A DNA stretch of 64,000 nucleotides from Bradyrhizobium xenonodulans. GTDB taxonomy: Bacteria > Pseudomonadota > Alphaproteobacteria > Rhizobiales > Xanthobacteraceae. A program made the position numbers and the translations under genes. Below the pieces are notes generated by a model, which saw only the letters and a program-made list of their open reading frames with translations, ran no database searches and was not told the DNA's origin. Positions within the stretch are counted from its first letter, which is position 1. Every line of letters begins with the position of its first letter. The stretch is from positions 3,502,501 to 3,566,500 of the forward strand of contig NZ_CP089391.1 of assembly GCF_027594865.1 (NCBI RefSeq), written 5' to 3'. This document shows positions 34,551-44,579 of this stretch, piece by piece.

Positions 34551-35803
34551 GCAACGATGCCGGCGAGGCGATGGCGCAAGGCGCTGCGCCGGTCCGGCGC
34601 GGTGCGGTCGCCTTCATCTTCGTCACCATCCTGCTCGACATGCTCGCGCTTGGCGTGATCATGCCGATCCTGCCCAAGCTGATCGAGAGCTTCGTCGACA
34701 ACGACACCGCGCATGCGGCCCGGATCTTCGGCCTGTTCGGCACCGCGTGGGCGCTGATGCAGTTCGTGTTCTCGCCGGTGCTGGGCGCGCTGTCGGATCG
34801 CTTCGGACGCCGGCCGGTGGTGCTGCTGTCGAATTTCGGCCTCGCGGCCGACTACGTGCTGATGGCGCTGGCGCCGTCGCTGGTCTGGCTGTTCATCGGC
34901 CGCGTCATCTCTGGCATCACCTCGGCGAGCATTTCGACCGCGTTTGCCTATATCGCCGACATCACGCCACCGGAGCGCCGCGCGGCGATCTTCGGCAGGA
35001 TCGGGGCTGCCTTCGGTGCCGGCTTCATCCTGGGCCCGGCGCTCGGCGGCCTTCTCGGCGATATCGATCCGCGGCTGCCGTTTTGGGCCTCGGCTGCGCT
35101 CAGTCTCGCCAATGCGCTCTATGGGCTCTTCGTCCTGCCGGAATCGCTGGCGCCCGACAAGCGCGCGCCGTTCCGCTGGAAGAGCGCCAATCCGGTCGGC
35201 GCTCTGCATTTGCTGCGGTCCGACGCGGCGCTGGCCGCGTTGTCGGTCGTCAATTTCATTTCGCAGGTCGCGCACGTCGTGCTGCCCTCGACCTTCGTGC
35301 TCTATGCGACTTATCGCTATGGCTGGGATTCCAAGACGGTGGGGCTGACGCTCGCGATGGTCGGCATCTGCGCCATGGTGGTGCAGGGGCTCGCGATCGG
35401 GCCGATCGTGCGCTTCCTCGGCGAACGCAACGCGCTGGTGATGGGCCTGTGCTGTGGCGCGCTCGGCTTCGCGGTCCTGGGCGCTGCGCCGACCGGGCCG
35501 CTCTCCTGGCTCGGCATTCCCGTGCTGTCGTTGTGGGGCATCTCGGGCGCCGCCATGCAATCGCTGATGACGCGGCTGGTCGCGCCCGATCAGCAGGGCC
35601 AGTTGCAGGGCGCAGCCGCGAGCGTGCAGAGCGTATCGCAACTCGTCGGCCCGTTCCTGTTCACGCTGACGTTTTCGTACTTCATCGGCACCAGCGCGCC
35701 GCTGCATCTGCCCGGCGCGCCGTTCCTGCTTGCGGCGGTGCTGATGGTGGTGTGCGTGATGATCGCGATGCGGACGGTGGCGACCACAAAGACGGTCCCG
35801 TAG
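34547..35803 (+). CDS. MFS transporter (TetA/DHA1-like)
   Basis: A 418-residue major facilitator with about twelve hydrophobic helices. Motif A-like [16 protein letters not shown] lies in the first cytoplasmic loop, and [32 protein letters not shown] carries the motif C-like antiporter segment (shown as [13 protein letters not shown]). The pattern fits tetracycline-type and other small-molecule efflux pumps; the substrate is unknown. GTG at 34547 overlaps the der stop by four bases. A palindromic repeat begins at its stop. Confidence 0.88.
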   Translation: MSNDAGEAMAQGAAPVRRGAVAFIFVTILLDMLALGVIMPILPKLIESFVDNDTAHAARIFGLFGTAWALMQFVFSPVLGALSDRFGRRPVVLLSNFGLAADYVLMALAPSLVWLFIGRVISGITSASISTAFAYIADITPPERRAAIFGRIGAAFGAGFILGPALGGLLGDIDPRLPFWASAALSLANALYGLFVLPESLAPDKRAPFRWKSANPVGALHLLRSDAALAALSVVNFISQVAHVVLPSTFVLYATYRYGWDSKTVGLTLAMVGICAMVVQGLAIGPIVRFLGERNALVMGLCCGALGFAVLGAAPTGPLSWLGIPVLSLWGISGAAMQSLMTRLVAPDQQGQLQGAAASVQSVSQLVGPFLFTLTFSYFIGTSAPLHLPGAPFLLAAVLMVVCVMIAMRTVATTKTVP

Positions 35804-35890
35804 GGTGGGCAAAGGCGCGTAAGCGCCGTGCCCACGATCCCGCCATGATACGAAGAACTGGTGGGCACGCTCCGCTTTGCCCACCCTACG
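35799..35890. repeat. TAGGGTGGGC-type palindromic repeat, copy 1
   Basis: CGTAGGGTGGGC at the left end is the exact reverse complement of GCCCACCCTACG at the right end. Inner pairs GGCGCGTAAGCGCC and GTGCCCAC/GTGGGCAC build a second hairpin. It directly follows the MFS gene. A second, diverged copy is at 54368-54459. Dispersed elements of this family occur in many Bradyrhizobium genomes. Confidence 0.85.
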
Positions 35891-35918
35891 GTGGCTGTTT
35901 CCTGAGCCCAAAGCGAAA

Positions 35919-35941
35919 ATGCCCGGGACGAGCCCGGGCAT
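35919..35941 (-). terminator. Rho-independent terminator of the orphan binding-protein gene
   Basis: On the minus strand ATGCCCGGG/CCCGGGCAT (9-base perfect stem, 5-base loop) is followed by TTTTCGCTTT. It lies about 30 bases after the stop of the binding-protein gene at 35974. Confidence 0.75.
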
Positions 35942-35973
35942 AATATTGTTGAGCAGGAATGACCGCTATGCGG

Positions 35974-37200
35974 TCACTTCTTCACCAGCGGACAGTCGCT
36001 GTCCTTGAGCGGCTTGGCCGCGTCTTCCGCCGAGATCGTGGCGATCTGCTTGTAATAGTCCCACGGACCCTTCGACTCCTCGGGCTTCTTCACCTCGAAC
36101 AGATAGGCCGGGATCAAGCGGCGTCCGTCCTGGCGCAAGGGCCCGTTGCCGAACAGCGGATCGTCGGTCGGCAGCTCCTTCATCTTGGCGACCACCTTGG
36201 CGCCGTCATGCGGATTGCCGCCGAGGGCTTCCATCGCCTTGAGATAGTGCAGCACCATCGCGTAGTTGCCGGCCTGCGTCATCGACGGCATCGCGTTCTT
36301 GCTGGCCTGCGCCTGGAAGCGCTTGGACCATTCGCGGGTCTTGTCGTTCAGGTCCCAGTAGAACGATTCGGTGAAGGTCAGGCCCTGCGCGGTCTTGAGG
36401 CCCAGGGAGTGCACGTCATTGATGAACAGCAGCAGCGCGGCGAGTTTCTGGCCGCCCTGGACGACGCCGAACTCGGCCGCCTGCTTGATGGCGTTCGTGG
36501 TGTCGCCGCCCGCATTGGCGAGGCCGATGATCTTGGCCTTCGACGATTGCGCCTGCAGCAGAAAGGACGAGAAGTCCGCGGTGTTGAGCGGGTGCTTGAC
36601 GCCGCCGAGCACCTTGCCGCCATTGGCGGTGACGACGGCGCTGGTGTCGCGCTCCAGCGCATGACCGAACGCATAGTCGGCGGTCAGGAAGAACCAGCTG
36701 TCGCCCCCCGCCTTGGTCAGCGCCTTGCCGGTGCCGTTGGCGAGCATGTAGGTGTCGTAGGTATAGGAGATGGTGTTCGGTGTGCAGGCCTTGCCGGTGA
36801 GGTCCGCGGTGGCCGCACCCGAATTGAGCAGCACCGCATTCTTCTCCTTGACGAGGTTGCTCACCGCAAGCGCTACGCCCGAGCTCGGCGTGTCCGCGAT
36901 CGCGTCGACCTTGTCGTTGTCGATCCATTGCCGGGCGATGTTGACGCCGACGTCGGGCTTGTTCTGGTGATCGCCGCTGAGCACGTCGATCTTCCAGCCC
37001 TTCTTGAGCAGGCCGGAATCCTCGACCGCCATCTTGATGGCAACCACGGAGTTCGGGCCGCCGATGTCGGCATAGAGGCTCGACATGTCGTTGAGCACGC
37101 CGATCTTGACGGTCTTGTCCTGGGCGTAGGCGGATGTGGCAAAACCGAAAGCGGCGCAGGCAAGAAGGGCCGCGGAGCGGCGCGCGAACGTCGTCGTCAT
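35974..37200 (-). CDS. orphan LivK-like ABC substrate-binding protein
   Basis: A 408-residue periplasmic binding protein with signal peptide residues 1-26 (TSAYAQ end). The mature part closely parallels the LivK-like protein at 21328-22551: KTVKIGVLNDMSSLYADIGG, ISGDHQNKPDVG-like GDHQNKPDVG, SGVALAVSNLV, YDTYMLANGTGKAL, ALERDTSAVVTANGGKV and LKAMEALGGNPHDGAKVV. No permease or ATPase gene lies beside it; it may feed the same or another LivHMGF set. It has its own terminator, so it is a single-gene unit. Ligand unknown. Confidence 0.92.
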   Translation of the reverse strand: MTTTFARRSAALLACAAFGFATSAYAQDKTVKIGVLNDMSSLYADIGGPNSVVAIKMAVEDSGLLKKGWKIDVLSGDHQNKPDVGVNIARQWIDNDKVDAIADTPSSGVALAVSNLVKEKNAVLLNSGAATADLTGKACTPNTISYTYDTYMLANGTGKALTKAGGDSWFFLTADYAFGHALERDTSAVVTANGGKVLGGVKHPLNTADFSSFLLQAQSSKAKIIGLANAGGDTTNAIKQAAEFGVVQGGQKLAALLLFINDVHSLGLKTAQGLTFTESFYWDLNDKTREWSKRFQAQASKNAMPSMTQAGNYAMVLHYLKAMEALGGNPHDGAKVVAKMKELPTDDPLFGNGPLRQDGRRLIPAYLFEVKKPEESKGPWDYYKQIATISAEDAAKPLKDSDCPLVKK

Positions 37201-37369
37201 GAAAGGTTTCCTCCATTGTCAAATATGCGGACGGCTCTCTTCAAGGAGCCTTGTTCCGGCTGATGGCTCTACCGTGTCCCGCAGGTCCCGGCAATGCGCC
37301 TAAAGCCGGATGACGCTTTCGTCGCAGCGTCATCCGTCGGTTAACTTTTGGGCAAAATGTGTTGAGACG

Positions 37370-38518
37370 CTATTTGAGCGCGTCCGAGGTCAGCTTGAAT
37401 TTCTGGATGCGCTTTCCGGTATCGACCTCGGCGGTATAGACGTTACCCCTCGCGTCGATCGCCATGGCGTGCACCCAGTGGAATTGACCGGCGTTGCGGC
37501 CGTTATGGCCGAAGCTGCCGACCACGCTGCCGTCGTCGCGCTTGATGACCCGGATCTCGTTGTTCTCGCCGTCGGCGCTGAGCAGATAGGTCTGCTTCGG
37601 ATCGGGCCAGATCGCGATGTCCCACACCGCGCCGTTGCCGAGCGTGTTCTTCTCGAAGAAGAACTCCTTCACGAAGGTGCCGTCCTTCCGAAACACCTGG
37701 ATGCGGTTGTTGATGCGGTCGCAGACGTAGACGAGCCCGTCATTCGCAAGCTTCACGCAGTGGACGGGGTTGCCGAATTGCTGGGCGACCGGCGCCTTGG
37801 GATCGTAGGGGACCTGCTTGCTGTCGTCAGGCTTGTTGCCGTAGGCGCCCCAGTGCCGCTTGTAGGCGAGCGTGGTCGCGTCGAACACGATGACGCGGCG
37901 GTTGCCATAGCCGTCGGCGACGTAGATTTCGTTGGCGTCCTTGTCGATCGCGGTCTCCGCGGGCTTGCCGAGCTGCGTGGTGTCGTTGCTGCCGAGGCTC
38001 GGCGCGATCTTGCCGATCTGGGCGACGAACTTGCCGTCGAGCGAGAACTTCAGGATGGCGTTGTCGTTGTCGGCATTGCCGCCGACCCAGACGAAACCGC
38101 GCTCGTCGACCTCGATGCCGTGCTCGCGGCCGACCCATTCATAGCCCTGGCCCGGACCGCCCCAGGACCGCAGCAGATTGCCGTCGCTATCGAATTCGAG
38201 CACGGGCGGCGCCGACACGCAGCACTTGGAGCGCGGCGGGTTGAGGCTTGCGCCTTTCTCGTCGTCGGTCAGCGAGCGCGGGCGATGGATCACCCAGATG
38301 TGGCCCTGCCAGTCCACGGTGATGCCGCCGACCTGTCCGAGGATCCAGTTGTTCGGCAGCGGCTTCGGCCAGGAGGGATCGACCGCGAAGGTCGGGACGT
38401 CGCCGGCAGTCGCAACACGAGGAAGTGCGAAGGCGATGGCTGCAATCAGGATGGCGAGGGCCTGAGAGACTTTTGCGAGCGCACGCAAAAAGCCTGCGCG
38501 ATCATGCCATGACGCCAT
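37370..38518 (-). CDS. secreted NHL-repeat beta-propeller protein
   Basis: A 382-residue protein with a signal peptide (residues 1-38, ALPRVATAG end). The mature part has NHL-type propeller blades: GGITVDWQGHIWVIHRP, HGIEVDERGFVWVGGNADN, NEIYVADGYGNRRVIVFD, DGLVYVCDRINNRIQVFRKDG and ENNEIRVIKRDDG. A Cys-Cys pair (SKCCVSAPP) and one later Cys are present. Such proteins are distantly like peptidyl-glycine lyases; the role here is unknown. GGGAGG lies before ATG at 38518. An open frame continues far upstream in the same frame but is only the SDR shadow. Confidence 0.85.
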   Translation of the reverse strand: MASWHDRAGFLRALAKVSQALAILIAAIAFALPRVATAGDVPTFAVDPSWPKPLPNNWILGQVGGITVDWQGHIWVIHRPRSLTDDEKGASLNPPRSKCCVSAPPVLEFDSDGNLLRSWGGPGQGYEWVGREHGIEVDERGFVWVGGNADNDNAILKFSLDGKFVAQIGKIAPSLGSNDTTQLGKPAETAIDKDANEIYVADGYGNRRVIVFDATTLAYKRHWGAYGNKPDDSKQVPYDPKAPVAQQFGNPVHCVKLANDGLVYVCDRINNRIQVFRKDGTFVKEFFFEKNTLGNGAVWDIAIWPDPKQTYLLSADGENNEIRVIKRDDGSVVGSFGHNGRNAGQFHWVHAMAIDARGNVYTAEVDTGKRIQKFKLTSDALK

Positions 38519-38595
38519 GGCGACCTCCCTTTTTTGCTTGCGGCTTGCTGCCGCTTCAGCGCGGGCAGTCAATCGCGGGGAGGTGCTCAAGTCAA

Positions 38596-39336
38596 TCAGG
38601 CCGGCGCGCGGAAGCTCATCAGGCTGCGGGTCTTGTAATCGTAGAACTTGCCGGTCTCGGTCCAGCTGGGCGCGCACATCGGCACGATGAATTCGGCGAC
38701 CTGCTCGGCCGTGTCGAGCGTCGCCGGATCCTCGCCCGGCATCAGGGTTGCGCGCATGCGGGTGCGGACCGGGCCGGGGTTGAACAAATTGACGCGCAGC
38801 TTCGTGTTCGCGGTTTCCTGCGCCCAGGCGCGGGCCAGCGTCTCCAGTGCGGCCTTGGAGGCGGCGTAGGGGCTGACATAGGCGGTTGCCTTGTTGGCGG
38901 CGCCCGAGGTGATGAACACCGCGCGGCCCGCATCGGACTGCTTGAGCAGCGGCTCCATGCAGCGGATCAACTGGAAGTTCGCGGAGACGTTGACGGCCAT
39001 CACATCGGTGAAGGCCTTCAGCTCGATATGGCCGACCGGCGAGGAGGGACCGAGCACGCCGGCATTGCCGACGAGGATGTCGAGCTTGCCGTAGCGTTCG
39101 TGCAGGCCGGCCCCGAGCCGCGCGATGCCGTCGGAGTCCGTGAGGTTGAGCGGCACCAGCGTGGCACTGCCGCCGTCCTTGCGGATCTCGTCGTCGAGCT
39201 CTTCCAGCCCGCCCTGCGTCCGCGCAACCGCAACGATATGCGCGCCGGCCCTGGCGAGCGCGCGTGCCGTGGCGAAGCCGATGCCGCGCGAGGCGCCGGT
39301 GACGAGAGCGATGCGGTCGGCGAGGAGTTTTGTCAT
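38596..39336 (-). CDS. SDR-family oxidoreductase
   Basis: A 246-residue classical short-chain dehydrogenase. TGASRGIGFATARALARAGAH at residues 13-33 (shown as TGASRGIGFATA) binds the cofactor, NAGVL near 92 is the structural motif, and SPYAASKAALE carries the catalytic Tyr and Lys. Its location next to purF recalls the SDR found beside purF in related genomes. Substrate unknown; a small keto compound is likely. The 102-base gap to purF contains no obvious terminator. Confidence 0.9.
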   Translation of the reverse strand: MTKLLADRIALVTGASRGIGFATARALARAGAHIVAVARTQGGLEELDDEIRKDGGSATLVPLNLTDSDGIARLGAGLHERYGKLDILVGNAGVLGPSSPVGHIELKAFTDVMAVNVSANFQLIRCMEPLLKQSDAGRAVFITSGAANKATAYVSPYAASKAALETLARAWAQETANTKLRVNLFNPGPVRTRMRATLMPGEDPATLDTAEQVAEFIVPMCAPSWTETGKFYDYKTRSLMSFRAPA

Positions 39337-39438
39337 GGCGCGGTTTTACAGGCGTGGGTGGCCGGGACAAGCCCCCACAACGCCGTCATCGCGGGGCGGT
39401 CCGTGAGGACCGAGCCCGCAATCCAGATGGCTGCGTCG

Positions 39439-40950
39439 TCAGCTCGCTTCCGCCAGCAGCGACAATTGCCGCGGCTGCTGCTCGGTCTGGGTCTGGTCGG
39501 TGAGGTGGGTCGGATAAGCCCCGGTGAAGCAATGATCCGCAAACTTCGGATTGGCGGGGTCGCGGCCTGGCTCGCCCATCGCGCGGTACATGCCGTCGAT
39601 CGAGAGGAAGGCGAGCGAGTCGGCCCCGATGATCTCGCGCATCTCTTCCATCGAATGTGTTGCCGCCAGCAGGCCGCCGCGGTCGGGCAGGTCGATGCCG
39701 TAGTAGTCGGGATAGAGGATCGGCGGCGAAGCGAGGCGGAAGTGCACTTCCTTGGCCCCGGCATCTCGCATCATGCGCACGATCTTCTTCGAGGTGGTGC
39801 CGCGCACCAGCGAGTCGTCGATCAGGATGATGCGCTTGCCCTCGATCGCGGCGCGGTTCGCCGAATGCTTCATGCGCACGCCGGATTCGCGGATCGCCTG
39901 TGTCGGCTGGATGAAGGTGCGACCGACATAGTGGTTGCGGATGATGCCGAGCTCGAACGGTACGCCGGAATGCTGGCTGTAGCCGACCGCGGCGGGCACG
40001 CCGGAATCCGGCACCGGCACCACGACGTCGACCTCGACATGGCTCTCGCGTGCGAGCTGGGCGCCAAAGGCCTTGCGCACCTCGTAGACCGAGCGGCCGT
40101 GGACGATAGAATCCGGACGCGAGAAATAGATGTATTCGAAGATGCAGGGACGCGGCGCCATCGGCGGGAACGGCTTGTGGATGTCCTGGCCGTTCTCGTC
40201 GAACACGATGACTTCGCCAGGTTCGATGTCGCGCACGAAGCGCGCGCCGATGATGTCGAGCGCGCACGTCTCCGACGTCAGGATCGGGCAGCCGTCGAGC
40301 TCGCCCAGCACCAGCGGACGGATGCCGCGGGGATCGCGCGCGCCGACCAGCTTCTTGTTGGTGAGCGACACCAGGGCATAGGCGCCCTCGATCTCGCGCA
40401 GCGCGTCGATATAGCGCTCGATGAAGCGGCTGCGCCTGGAGCGCGCGACCAGGTGCAGGATCACCTCGGTGTCGGACGTCGACTGCATCATCGCGCCGCT
40501 CTTGACGAGCTCGCGGCGCAGCGTCAGGCCGTTGGAGAGGTTGCCGTTGTGGGCGACCGCGAGGCCGCCGGCATTGAGCTCGGCGAACAGCGGCTGCACG
40601 TTGCGCAGGATGGTGGCACCGGTGGTGGCGTAGCGGACATGGCCAACCGCCATGGTGCCGGGCAGGCGGTCGATCACCTCGCGACGGGAAAAGGTGTCGC
40701 CGACGAGACCGAGGCGGCGTTCACTGTGAAAGCGGCCGCCGTCATAGGAAACGATGCCGGCGGCTTCCTGGCCGCGATGCTGAAGGGCGTGGAGGCCGAG
40801 GGCCGTGATGGCGGCCGCGTCCGGATGTCCGTAGATGCCGAAGACGCCGCATTCCTCGCGCAGCGTATCCCCCTCCAGGTCATCCTGTAGCTCGAGCGCG
40901 GCGGGGCCGAGATCGTGGTCAAGCTGGGCGTCCTGGTCAGGGTGTCGCAT
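39439..40950 (-). CDS. purF: amidophosphoribosyltransferase PurF
   Basis: A 503-residue glutamine PRPP amidotransferase, the first enzyme of purine synthesis. The Ntn nucleophile Cys34 (REECGVFGIYGH) follows a 33-residue propeptide as in the Bacillus-type enzyme. The Ntn domain has HNGNLSN and the PRTase domain has the PRPP loop ILIDDSLVRGTTSKK. Several cysteines (CALDII, DHCFTG) are retained and could ligate a cluster. ATG at 40950 is used; a TTG at 40977 adds nine residues and abuts cvpA, with which it forms an operon. Confidence 0.95.
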   Translation of the reverse strand: MRHPDQDAQLDHDLGPAALELQDDLEGDTLREECGVFGIYGHPDAAAITALGLHALQHRGQEAAGIVSYDGGRFHSERRLGLVGDTFSRREVIDRLPGTMAVGHVRYATTGATILRNVQPLFAELNAGGLAVAHNGNLSNGLTLRRELVKSGAMMQSTSDTEVILHLVARSRRSRFIERYIDALREIEGAYALVSLTNKKLVGARDPRGIRPLVLGELDGCPILTSETCALDIIGARFVRDIEPGEVIVFDENGQDIHKPFPPMAPRPCIFEYIYFSRPDSIVHGRSVYEVRKAFGAQLARESHVEVDVVVPVPDSGVPAAVGYSQHSGVPFELGIIRNHYVGRTFIQPTQAIRESGVRMKHSANRAAIEGKRIILIDDSLVRGTTSKKIVRMMRDAGAKEVHFRLASPPILYPDYYGIDLPDRGGLLAATHSMEEMREIIGADSLAFLSIDGMYRAMGEPGRDPANPKFADHCFTGAYPTHLTDQTQTEQQPRQLSLLAEAS

Positions 40951-40977
40951 CTCGTCCGCGCCTCTCTTTAGGGCCAA

Positions 40978-41607
40978 TCAACGCGCCGCAGGTTTCTCGA
41001 GCAGCTTCTTCATGCCGTCACGAGCCGATTTACTGTATCCGTCGCCACTGCCCGAAGGCTGCTGCTCGGAATCAGCTTGATCATCATCTGGTTTGTTTTT
41101 CTTGAATCTCTTCAAGATGGTGTTCTCGGGGTCGTCAGGCAAGAGGGACATCAGCCAATCCCCGGTTCCCTGGAGCACCACGCGGGACTTGGCCCCCGCG
41201 ACCCAGTCCGGGCGCTGCTTGTCCGGCACCAGCCAGGTGAAGAACAGGAACGCGACCACCACGATCAAAAGCCCGCGAGCCAGCCCGAACAGGAAACCCA
41301 GGGTGCGGTCCAGCGCGCCGATGCGCGAATCCAGGATCATGTCGGAGATCCGGACCGTGATGACGGAGACCACGACCAGGGTACCGACAAACACGCCGGC
41401 AACGACGACCACGCTCGCGACCGTGTCGTTGTTGAAATAGGTTTTTGCGGTCGGCAGCAGCTTCGAGAACGAGTACAGCGTCACGATCGCGGCAGTGCCC
41501 CAGGCCGCGATCGACAGGATTTCGCGCATGAAGCCGCGGACCATGGCGAGCAGGCCCGAGATCAGCATCACACCGAGCAGGATCAGGTCGAGGAGTGTTA
41601 CTGGCAT
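40978..41607 (-). CDS. cvpA: CvpA-family membrane protein
   Basis: A 209-residue protein with four hydrophobic segments in the first 120 residues (LLDLILLGVMLISGLLAMV and ASVVVVAGVFVGTLVVVSVI) and a charged, Gln/Ser-rich cytoplasmic tail. CvpA genes lie next to purF in many proteobacteria, as here, and CvpA affects colicin V export and purine-linked phenotypes in E. coli. No direct function is established. RadA is upstream 166 bases away, on the same strand. Confidence 0.9.
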   Translation of the reverse strand: MPVTLLDLILLGVMLISGLLAMVRGFMREILSIAAWGTAAIVTLYSFSKLLPTAKTYFNNDTVASVVVVAGVFVGTLVVVSVITVRISDMILDSRIGALDRTLGFLFGLARGLLIVVVAFLFFTWLVPDKQRPDWVAGAKSRVVLQGTGDWLMSLLPDDPENTILKRFKKNKPDDDQADSEQQPSGSGDGYSKSARDGMKKLLEKPAAR

Positions 41608-41773
41608 CGGCTGGTCGGGTCCGCTCGTACGTCAAAGGTGCTCAGCGAATCGGTGCTTGGCCATCGCCCTAAGTGAGGGCCAGACGGCGTTCCCGGCAAG
41701 GCCGCAACCACGCAATCCCATGCTGCTTTTGTGACGGCTGTATAGCGGCGGGGGCGGGGGACGTCACCTCCAC

Positions 41774-43219
<1,446 letters not shown>

Positions 43220-43421
43220 GGGGACAGCGAGTCGGAGGGATCTAGTTTGCTGATAGCACGGAATGGCAGGCGGTGACGGCGATCGCCAGCGCCCCGATGA
43301 GCGCAATTCACGGCCGCCGATACACCCTTCGTTAGCTCTGCTCCGCTGCGCAGTTCCGGACTTTGCCAAATGTTAGCGGACACAGGTCCAGTTACGGAAC
43401 TAATATGGGGTGGCGATAACA

Positions 43422-44579
43422 ATGACGGTAGTCTTGCGCATATTGCTCGCTGTGGGCTTGGCCTGCGGCGTTCTGATGCCGCCTGGCGGTGCCGTTGCGG
43501 CCGATGCCGGGCATCTCGACATCGTCTTCGTCAATCCCGGCAAGACCGGTGAGGTCTACTGGGACATGGTCGCGCAGGCCATGCAGGCCGCCGGCCGCAA
43601 GCTCGATGCCCACGTCGAGGTGCTGACCAGCGAGCGCAACTACCGCACCATGCAGGAGCTCGGGCTCGGTGTGGTCGCGCGCGCCGACAAGCCGGACTTC
43701 CTGATCCTGTCGAATGAGGAATCCGCCGCCGTGCCGATCCTGGAGGCGGCCGAGGCTGCCGGCGTCAAGACGCTGCTGTTGTCGAACACGCTGATCGGCG
43801 ACGATGCGGCGCGTCTCGGACCGCCGCGCCGGACGCTCAAGACCTGGCTCGGCGATATCACGACCGATCTTCAGACCGCCGGCGCACGGATGGCCAACGC
43901 CCTGATCAGTGCGGCGCGGTCCGAGAAATGGCAGAGTTCCGACGGCAAGATCCACCTTCTCGGCATCGGCGGCGACGAGATCACGCCATCCTCGATAGCC
44001 CGTAATGCCGGGCTCCAGCTTGCGGTGACGGCCGCGCCCGACGTGGTGGTGGACCGGATGCTGTTCGCCAACTGGACGCAGTCCGAAGCCGAGCAGGTCA
44101 CTGCGAATTATCTGAGCTGGGCTTCGCGCAAGGGCATCCGGCCCGCCGGCATCTGGGCCGGCAACGATCCGATGGCGCTGGGCGCCATCAAGGCGATCTC
44201 GACGGCGGGCCTTGTGCCCGGCCAGGACATCCAGGTGGTTGGACTCAATTGGTCGGAGGATGCGCTCCGTGCCATCAGGGCGGGCCGTATGCTCCTCACC
44301 GACGGCGGCCACTTCCTGCTCGGCGGCTGGTCGATCGTGCTGCTGCGCGATTATGCCGATGGTTGCGATTTCGCAGCCACGTCGCCGCGCGTCGAGGTCA
44401 AGACGTCCGCCATCACCAGCGCCAACCTTGTTGCGGTCGGCGACCTCATCAGGACGCGCGCCTTCGACCGGATCGATTTTACGCGATTCAGGGCGAAGGC
44501 GGGACGCTGCGGGCAATATGACTTCTCCATCGATGCGCTGATCTCGTCGCTGGCGCCTCTGGAAGGCGCCGCTGACTGA
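43422..44579 (+). CDS. periplasmic sugar-type binding protein, likely sensor subunit
   Basis: A 385-residue periplasmic binding protein of the ribose/autoinducer-like type (Peripla_BP_4). Residues 1-28 are a signal peptide (AVAADAGH). The mature start HLDIVFVNPGKTGEVYWDMVAQAM and later IWAGNDPMALGAIKAIS and GWSIVLLRDYADGC fit the sugar-binder fold. There is no ABC permease or ATPase nearby. Instead its stop codon shares an A with the ATG of a GGDEF-EAL gene, so the two are translationally coupled. It probably presents a ligand to that membrane protein, as NspS does for MbaA in Vibrio, though the binding-protein family differs. ATG at 43422 is preferred to GTG at 43410. Confidence 0.88.
   Translation: MTVVLRILLAVGLACGVLMPPGGAVAADAGHLDIVFVNPGKTGEVYWDMVAQAMQAAGRKLDAHVEVLTSERNYRTMQELGLGVVARADKPDFLILSNEESAAVPILEAAEAAGVKTLLLSNTLIGDDAARLGPPRRTLKTWLGDITTDLQTAGARMANALISAARSEKWQSSDGKIHLLGIGGDEITPSSIARNAGLQLAVTAAPDVVVDRMLFANWTQSEAEQVTANYLSWASRKGIRPAGIWAGNDPMALGAIKAISTAGLVPGQDIQVVGLNWSEDALRAIRAGRMLLTDGGHFLLGGWSIVLLRDYADGCDFAATSPRVEVKTSAITSANLVAVGDLIRTRAFDRIDFTRFRAKAGRCGQYDFSIDALISSLAPLEGAAD

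Noticed and set aside
35919..35941. Hairpin with an ACGA loop that looks like a guanidine-II half
   Set aside because: Only one hairpin is present and it sits after a gene and before a U-rich stretch, so it is a terminator.
38425..40890. 821-codon plus-strand frame opposite the SDR and purF
   Set aside because: Covers the antisense of SDR and PurF; no domain or ribosome site.
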